64,000 bases of DNA, taken from positions 310,001-374,000 of the forward strand of contig NZ_ONZG01000003.1 of NCBI RefSeq assembly GCF_900302455.1. Reading direction: 5' to 3'. The stretch is from Falsiruegeria mediterranea M17 (GTDB lineage: Bacteria > Pseudomonadota > Alphaproteobacteria > Rhodobacterales > Rhodobacteraceae). Below, piece by piece: positions 59,445 to 64,000 of the stretch (within the stretch, counting starts at the first letter, position 1; the number at the start of each line of letters is the position of its first letter). The position numbers and the translations under genes were made by a program. The notes under the pieces were generated by a model that was not told the DNA's origin, made no database searches, and saw only the letters and a program-made list of their open reading frames with translations.

Positions 59445-60914
59445 TCAATTTGAAAAGTCGGGCCGCCAATCGTCTCCCCAAGCGTCCTGCCAGAGCCTTT
59501 GATACGTCACGTTCGATTTTGCCGAACCACGGCGCCAAAGGTCGTATTCGGGGGCAGAATAGGTGTCAAAGAATGACGTGACCTGGCATTGGAGATCAGA
59601 AATCACGCCAGACAATTCGGGCTGATCGATCAGGTTTTGCTTCTCATTCGGATCGTCCGTCAGTCGATAAAGCTCGTCCTTCATCGGATAAGACGGCGCG
59701 CCCTGGAAACGCATGGCATAGAGCCACTCTTGTGTCCGGACCGCCCTTGTTTCTTCTTGTTCAAAAAACACAGCGTCGGCCCCTTCCAAGATCTCACCCC
59801 GCAATGCAGGGCCAAGATCGCGCGCGCTGCTTGGCAGGCTGGGGCCGACTTCGGGTGCACCGACCAACGACGCCAAGGTGGGGAACAGATCGATCTGACT
59901 GCTCAAACCTTCACAGACGTCATCCTGGACGATGTCACCGCCCGCCATGATCATGGGAATATGATAGGACGGCCTGTGCGCGCTGGCCGGGAAAGCCGCA
60001 GCGCCGTGGCCCCAAATGCCGTTATGGCCAAGCGAGAAACCGTGATCTGACGTGTAGATCACGATGGTGTTCTCATCCATCCCAAGACGCTCCAGCGTTT
60101 CCAAAATGCGCCCGACGCCGCTGTCGATCAGGCTGGTCTGGGCAAAGTAGTTGCGCAGAGACTCGACGTTGTTGGGCAAGAGAAGCGGGCCCTTGAACTG
60201 CTCCCGCACGCCTCCTTCGGAAACGCGCAATCCAAATCTATCCAGTACCTCACTTGCAAGCCCTTCTCTGGGGATCGAATGCATGTCGGCATTGTCGTAG
60301 AGGTCTGCAAACTCGAAATCGGGGCGCCCTTTGATCGCGGGCCAGTGCCCATATGGGCCGTTGTAGGGGACAAAGGCAAAAAACGGGTTATCCTCACCCG
60401 CTTGGTGCTCAAGGAATTCGATGGTCTTGTCGGTGAAGAAGTCGACTGTATGACCGGCAAAGCGGTAACGCTCTTCCTGATCAATCACGTCATTGTCGTA
60501 GAAGCTGGTTGTATGGCCGTGCGGAAAGGTGACCCAGTGATCAAAGGCCAGTTGCGGTACGAAAGGCACCCCAAGGTGAAACTTGCCGATCAATGCGGTT
60601 GTGTATCCGGCCTGTTTGATGATCGAGGGAATGTTGTTGTACGCGCCAATGGCTGACCAGTTTTTTGGCCACTGGTCTATCAGCCTGTCGTCTAGCCAAT
60701 TGTGAATGCCATGTTGGCTGGGCATCAGTCCGGTAAGAACCGACGCGCGGCAGGGCGAGCACATGGCATTGACGCAATAGGCGTTCTGAAAGCGCACCCC
60801 GCGCGCGGCTAATTGGTCCAGGTGAGGGGTCTGGACCTCGTCGTTGCCATAACATCCCAACAGATCCGCAGGCTGATTGTCGGACATGAACAAGATGATG
60901 TTTGGACGCGTCAT
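59445..60914 (-). CDS. type I sulfatase
   Basis: A 489-residue alkaline-phosphatase-superfamily sulfatase. The modification motif CSPCRAS gives the formylglycine precursor Cys in CxPxR; metal-site residues are seen in MSDNQPAD and YTSDHGFS. No signal peptide is seen, so it is probably cytoplasmic. The substrate (aryl, choline or other sulfate ester) is unknown. It has AGGAAAG before the ATG and is divergent from a MarR gene and TRAP transporter genes, which suggests a joint uptake and use of a sulfated compound. Confidence 0.88.
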   Translation of the reverse strand: MTRPNIILFMSDNQPADLLGCYGNDEVQTPHLDQLAARGVRFQNAYCVNAMCSPCRASVLTGLMPSQHGIHNWLDDRLIDQWPKNWSAIGAYNNIPSIIKQAGYTTALIGKFHLGVPFVPQLAFDHWVTFPHGHTTSFYDNDVIDQEERYRFAGHTVDFFTDKTIEFLEHQAGEDNPFFAFVPYNGPYGHWPAIKGRPDFEFADLYDNADMHSIPREGLASEVLDRFGLRVSEGGVREQFKGPLLLPNNVESLRNYFAQTSLIDSGVGRILETLERLGMDENTIVIYTSDHGFSLGHNGIWGHGAAAFPASAHRPSYHIPMIMAGGDIVQDDVCEGLSSQIDLFPTLASLVGAPEVGPSLPSSARDLGPALRGEILEGADAVFFEQEETRAVRTQEWLYAMRFQGAPSYPMKDELYRLTDDPNEKQNLIDQPELSGVISDLQCQVTSFFDTYSAPEYDLWRRGSAKSNVTYQRLWQDAWGDDWRPDFSN

Positions 60915-61083
60915 CGGCTTTCCTTTGGGTTCTTCGGCTCGGATGCCGGTTCGGCTCGGTCACTCGTTCAGGACAAAGCTCATGGTGCGCTGCGCAGCAA
61001 TTGAGTTTGGCGTGTTTGTGTTTCCAAAGGCCTGCGGGGGTCGGATTGCCAGGCACATGGCCTTGAGGTCAATAATGTTGCAC

Positions 61084-61114
61084 TTGCCATATATTGCATT
61101 TGCCAATATATTGC
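61084..61114. promoter_or_regulatory. tandem direct repeats between sulfatase and MarR genes
   Basis: TTGCCATATATTGC (61084-61097) and TTGCCAATATATTGC (61100-61114) are near-identical, in the same direction, one turn and a half apart. Each contains a TATTGC core; TATTG-N7-CAATA between them is an inverted repeat. They lie 35 bases before the MarR start and 170 bases from the sulfatase start, a likely MarR operator. Confidence 0.6.
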
Positions 61115-61148
61115 TTAACAAGTCAAGAGATTCCGCAGGAGCGACGCA

Positions 61149-61667
61149 TTGCACGGAGCACTCATTCCATCAGAGGAAATCGACAACTTCGTTACCCTGA
61201 GGGCCCGGAAATTCACCAGTTCGGTCCGGCGGGCATTGACGCGCGATGTCCTGCAAAGTGAAAACCTTGCGGTGCTCGAATGGCAGTTGCTGTTTTCAAT
61301 CGCGCGTTTTGGCAGTTGCCACGTCGCGTTTGTGACCAAACACACGTCGATTGATCCCGCGCACGGCAGTCGAGCCGCCACAGCCCTAGAGAAAATGGGA
61401 CTGATTTCGCGCCGCGAAGACCCGAGAAACAAACGCCGCAAGTTGATGTCGCTCACGCCAAGTGGGATCGAAACCGTCGAGCGCATTTGGCCCAAGGCCA
61501 AACAAGTCACCGCAAATTTCACGGACAAGCTGTCGCCTGAGGACTTGGAGGAACTCAAGCGGTTGCTGGACCTGTTGAACGGCGCACCGCTGACCACTGG
61601 TGGCTTGGAGGACAGCCAAGAAGGGGTGGAGGTCTTCAATACCAGGGAGAATTTGGTCGCGGAATAG
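61149..61667 (+). CDS. MarR-family transcriptional regulator
   Basis: A 172-residue regulator starting at TTG 61149, with AGGAG 8 bases upstream. The winged-helix region, CHVAFVTKHTSIDPAHGSRAATALEKMGLISR, with wing RREDPRNKRRKLMSLTPSG, is typical. It is the first gene before the TRAP solute-binding protein and divergent from the sulfatase. It probably represses both through the repeats at 61084-61114. Confidence 0.88.
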   Translation: MHGALIPSEEIDNFVTLRARKFTSSVRRALTRDVLQSENLAVLEWQLLFSIARFGSCHVAFVTKHTSIDPAHGSRAATALEKMGLISRREDPRNKRRKLMSLTPSGIETVERIWPKAKQVTANFTDKLSPEDLEELKRLLDLLNGAPLTTGGLEDSQEGVEVFNTRENLVAE

Positions 61668-61731
61668 GTGCAAGTTTGGCCGCTGCGGCGCGGAACACGC
61701 AAAAATAGGTTTCAGAACCAGGGAGGAAACT

Positions 61732-62778
61732 ATGAAACCAATGAAACTGATCGCGGCTGCGGTCGCATCAATGACAATGGCGACCGGCGCTATTGCGCAG
61801 GTCAACCTTACAGCTGAAACGGCAAGCCCCGGCGGCGCTACCCATCTTTCGCTCGCTCACTTGACCGAGGTCGCAGGCACCTCGGGTGTTGCCAACATTC
61901 AATTGGCGGACGGTCAAACACTGACCAACTCGATCCAGAACGTGGCAGAAGGCAAAACAGACATCGCCGGCACGCCCTACATTCTTCCATTCCTGATGAA
62001 CCGCGGTGTTGGCCCCTACGGCTCTCTTGGCAAGGAAAAGGGCGCAGAACTGGCGGGCAATCTTCGTGCCATCAACCCCTTTGTTCTGGGGGTCTTCTTT
62101 CTATTTGCTTATGATTCCAAAGGCATCGGTGGCTGGGACGACCTGAAGGGCCGCAAAATCTATAACGGTCCGCCCCGTGGCGGTGCTTTGACCAATGCGC
62201 GCAGCATGATCCAGATTGTGGCGGGTCTGAAAGACGGCGAAGACTATGAAGGCATGCAGATCAACTGGGGCCAGGGCGCCACGCTGATCAGCAGCGGAGA
62301 GCCGGATGCGATCGTTCTTCCGGAACTGTTCCCAAGCCCTCGTCTGACCATCCCCAGCGCAGCAGGTAAAATGACCGGTTGGTCGATGCCCAAGTCGGCC
62401 TATGAAAGCGAGGCGATGGGGAAATACATGAAGGCGCCCGGAAGCGCGCCCTGGACCGCCCCAGTTGCGGATATCGAAGCGGTCATGGGGGAGGATTGGT
62501 CGTTCATCTCCGAGGATGACACTTTCCGCGCCTTTGCCACGATTGGCGGCAATGTCGTGCATAAGGACATGGATGATGAGCTCGTTCATCAGCTGGTGAC
62601 GACGTACATCGAGACCCTTGATGGGCTGAAATCCAAAGCGCCCTATGGCAACACCGTCGGTTTTGACTTCCCCATGCAAGGCATGTGTGGCGCCAACCCG
62701 GTCAAATACCATCCCGCAGCAGCCCGCGCCTGGCGCGAGGCAGGCTATGAAGTGGATGACTGCGCCGTCGCGCAATAA
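61732..62778 (+). CDS. TAXI-type TRAP transporter solute-binding protein
   Basis: A 348-residue periplasmic binding protein with a signal peptide (MKPMKLIAAAV ... GAIAQ, about 22 residues). The NPFVLGVFFLFAYDSKGIGGWDDLKGRKIY region and the ligand-binding arginine/aspartate loops are of the TAXI type. The ligand is unknown. GGGAGG lies before the ATG at 61732. A hairpin separates it from the permease. Confidence 0.88.
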   Translation: MKPMKLIAAAVASMTMATGAIAQVNLTAETASPGGATHLSLAHLTEVAGTSGVANIQLADGQTLTNSIQNVAEGKTDIAGTPYILPFLMNRGVGPYGSLGKEKGAELAGNLRAINPFVLGVFFLFAYDSKGIGGWDDLKGRKIYNGPPRGGALTNARSMIQIVAGLKDGEDYEGMQINWGQGATLISSGEPDAIVLPELFPSPRLTIPSAAGKMTGWSMPKSAYESEAMGKYMKAPGSAPWTAPVADIEAVMGEDWSFISEDDTFRAFATIGGNVVHKDMDDELVHQLVTTYIETLDGLKSKAPYGNTVGFDFPMQGMCGANPVKYHPAAARAWREAGYEVDDCAVAQ

Positions 62779-62800
62779 CCCCAAATCGCCAAAAGTAATA

Positions 62801-62824
62801 AGCGCCGCCAGTTTTGGCGGCGCT
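62801..62824 (+). other. hairpin between TAXI binding protein and permease
   Basis: A perfect 10-bp stem AGCGCCGCCA/TGGCGGCGCT with loop GTTT sits in the 77-base gap before the permease. Not followed by a T run; it may stabilise the binding-protein message and reduce permease expression, as is common in transporter operons. Confidence 0.65.
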
Positions 62825-62855
62825 GGATCTCTTAGTTCAGAAGGCTGAGACCAAA

Positions 62856-64000
62856 GTGGCCGACCAAGAAAAACAAGACTTGAATAACGCGCTGTTTCCC
62901 AATCGGGCGGTATATGTCCTGGCGCTGATTTTTGTGGCCATGGGGGTCGTCAACAGCACGCCCGTGATCCCAGGCTGGACCGAGATGTGGCAAAGTCTAA
63001 CCGGCGTCGAGAACCTTAAGGTTCGCAGTTTCTCGACCGAATGGTTCTATCCGATCGTGTTTTTCATCATGATGCTTATCGTGATGCTTGCGCATTCGAT
63101 TTGGCGATCTTGGCGAGGAAGACATTACGCTTGGTTCGGCGCTTTTATGGACATCGCATTGATCGTCGCGGCCGGGGCCATTTCCCTCACGTATCTCATT
63201 GAAATCGACAGTGTTTGCCTGATCGACGCATTGAACGGAGATCGTGCACGGATCATGGCCGAAACCTTGCAGGCCGAGATCGAATTTGCCGAAACCATGG
63301 GCCTGCCAGCACCTGATACGGTTGAAGACCCCAAATGCGTCAACACCACGGGGGTCTGGCTGGTGGCCATCATGGGCGCGGCCATGCTGATTTTCCTGGG
63401 CTACAACATCAAGGTGTGGGGACTTCCCTTGGTTGCAGTTGCGATCCTGATCGCGCTCTATACCTTCGGCACTGTTCTGGTCTGGTACTTCCACGGACCC
63501 GACGACATCAACAAATACTTCATGACCAAGCTCGGCGGCGAACCTCGAACCTTCCTTGACGGGGTGCCCAATGTGCATGACGCGCTGGTCAACAATGCAT
63601 CGGGCATTCTGGGGCGGTTCATGAACGTCATCATGAACATGGTGTTCCCTTACATCATTCTGGGCGCGCTCTTTGGCAAATCCGCCGGTGGACGGACGCT
63701 GATCAAGATCGCCTTCCGTTGGACCCGCCACCTGCGCGGTGGTCCGGCGCACGCGGCCATTGTCAGCTCGGCGCTGTTTGGCACGATCTCAGGCGGGCCG
63801 GTGGTCAATGTGCTTTCGACCGGCGTGCTCACCATCCCAATGATGCTGAAACGCGGGTTTTCCCGGGTTTTTGCGGGCGGGGTCGAGGCAGCAGCCTCCT
63901 CGGGCGGGTCCATCATGCCGCCTGTGATGGGCGTTGCGGCCTTCATCCTCGCCTCCATGACTGGCGTGCCCTATCGGGATGTGATCATCGCGGCAGCCCT
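62856..64000 (+). CDS. TRAP transporter fused permease (4TM-12TM type), 3' end outside window
   Basis: At least 381 residues, cut at the window end. Start probably GTG 62856, with AAGG about 12 bases upstream; the region upstream is also open in frame. Several N-terminal helices (FVAMGVVNSTPVIPG and later TEWFYPIVFFIMM) are followed by the large-subunit motifs IVSSALFGTISGGPVVNVLSTG and VEAAASSGGSIMPPVMGVAAF. It partners the TAXI binding protein for sodium-driven uptake. Confidence 0.88.
   Translation, partial: MADQEKQDLNNALFPNRAVYVLALIFVAMGVVNSTPVIPGWTEMWQSLTGVENLKVRSFSTEWFYPIVFFIMMLIVMLAHSIWRSWRGRHYAWFGAFMDIALIVAAGAISLTYLIEIDSVCLIDALNGDRARIMAETLQAEIEFAETMGLPAPDTVEDPKCVNTTGVWLVAIMGAAMLIFLGYNIKVWGLPLVAVAILIALYTFGTVLVWYFHGPDDINKYFMTKLGGEPRTFLDGVPNVHDALVNNASGILGRFMNVIMNMVFPYIILGALFGKSAGGRTLIKIAFRWTRHLRGGPAHAAIVSSALFGTISGGPVVNVLSTGVLTIPMMLKRGFSRVFAGGVEAAASSGGSIMPPVMGVAAFILASMTGVPYRDVIIAAA

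Overview
The window looks like a chromosomal segment of a marine alphaproteobacterium of the Roseobacter group (Rhodobacteraceae, Ruegeria-like). This is inferred from the high G+C coding sequence, the dense ATGA-overlapped operons and the gene content: pca genes, a norCBQD/nirK denitrification block with an NnrR-type regulator, a urease operon divergent from urtABCDE, and TRAP transport. No rRNA, tRNA, CRISPR array, phage or insertion sequence was seen. Most of the window is catabolic and nitrogen metabolism.

Layout. (1) 1-9461: end of an NTF2-like gene, a LysR regulator, then a compact + strand operon with an E1 alpha/beta fusion, a malonyltransferase-like protein, an ALDH7-type dehydrogenase and an FAD amine/amino acid oxidase; then a divergent SDR/LysR pair. 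(2) 9462-13104: a structured G+C-rich intergenic element, then a minus-strand operon of a TauD/TfdA dioxygenase, pcaC, pcaH, pcaG and a BKACE-type enzyme. (3) 13239-15565: preQ1-I riboswitch, queC-queD-queE-queF and an intrinsic terminator, a complete route from GTP-derived carboxytetrahydropterin to preQ1. (4) 15564-24883: aromatic CoA-thioester pathway for anthranilate (ligase, two-domain monooxygenase/reductase, beta-oxidation-like enzymes, RidA, MarR), divergent from kynB-kynA across a palindromic operator; together they would degrade tryptophan through kynurenine and anthranilate, although no kynureninase gene is in the window. (5) 25070-28905: a three-subunit molybdenum hydroxylase with a co-transcribed MoaD/ThiS-like protein. 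(6) 29698-38289: nitrite-to-N2O denitrification (norCBQD plus two small membrane proteins, nnrR, pseudoazurin, nirK, nirV) with two identical TTGCG-N4-CGCAA boxes. (7) 38290-44150: an accessory patch with a structured non-coding region, an Imm11/DUF1629 immunity-like gene, a large RTX protein and a frameshifted RTX/beta-helix pseudogene whose end duplicates the RTX C-terminus. (8) 44451-55932: ureDAB(C)EFG with a small extra gene between ureA and ureB, divergent from the urea ABC importer urtABCDE. (9) 56191-59380: a partly decayed locus (Tat-exported intradiol dioxygenase, NTF2 fragment, atypical metallo-beta-lactamase-fold protein, truncated DsbA-like gene, LysR). (10) 59445-64000: sulfatase, divergent MarR regulator and a TAXI-TRAP transporter cut by the window edge.

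The most unusual points are the acyltransferase inside an oxidative amine-type operon, the pca operon lacking pcaB/pcaD but carrying a TauD-like enzyme, the small genes inside the nor and ure operons, the structured region after nirV, and the duplicated RTX tail beside an orphan immunity-like gene. Start sites and substrates are inferred from sequence alone.
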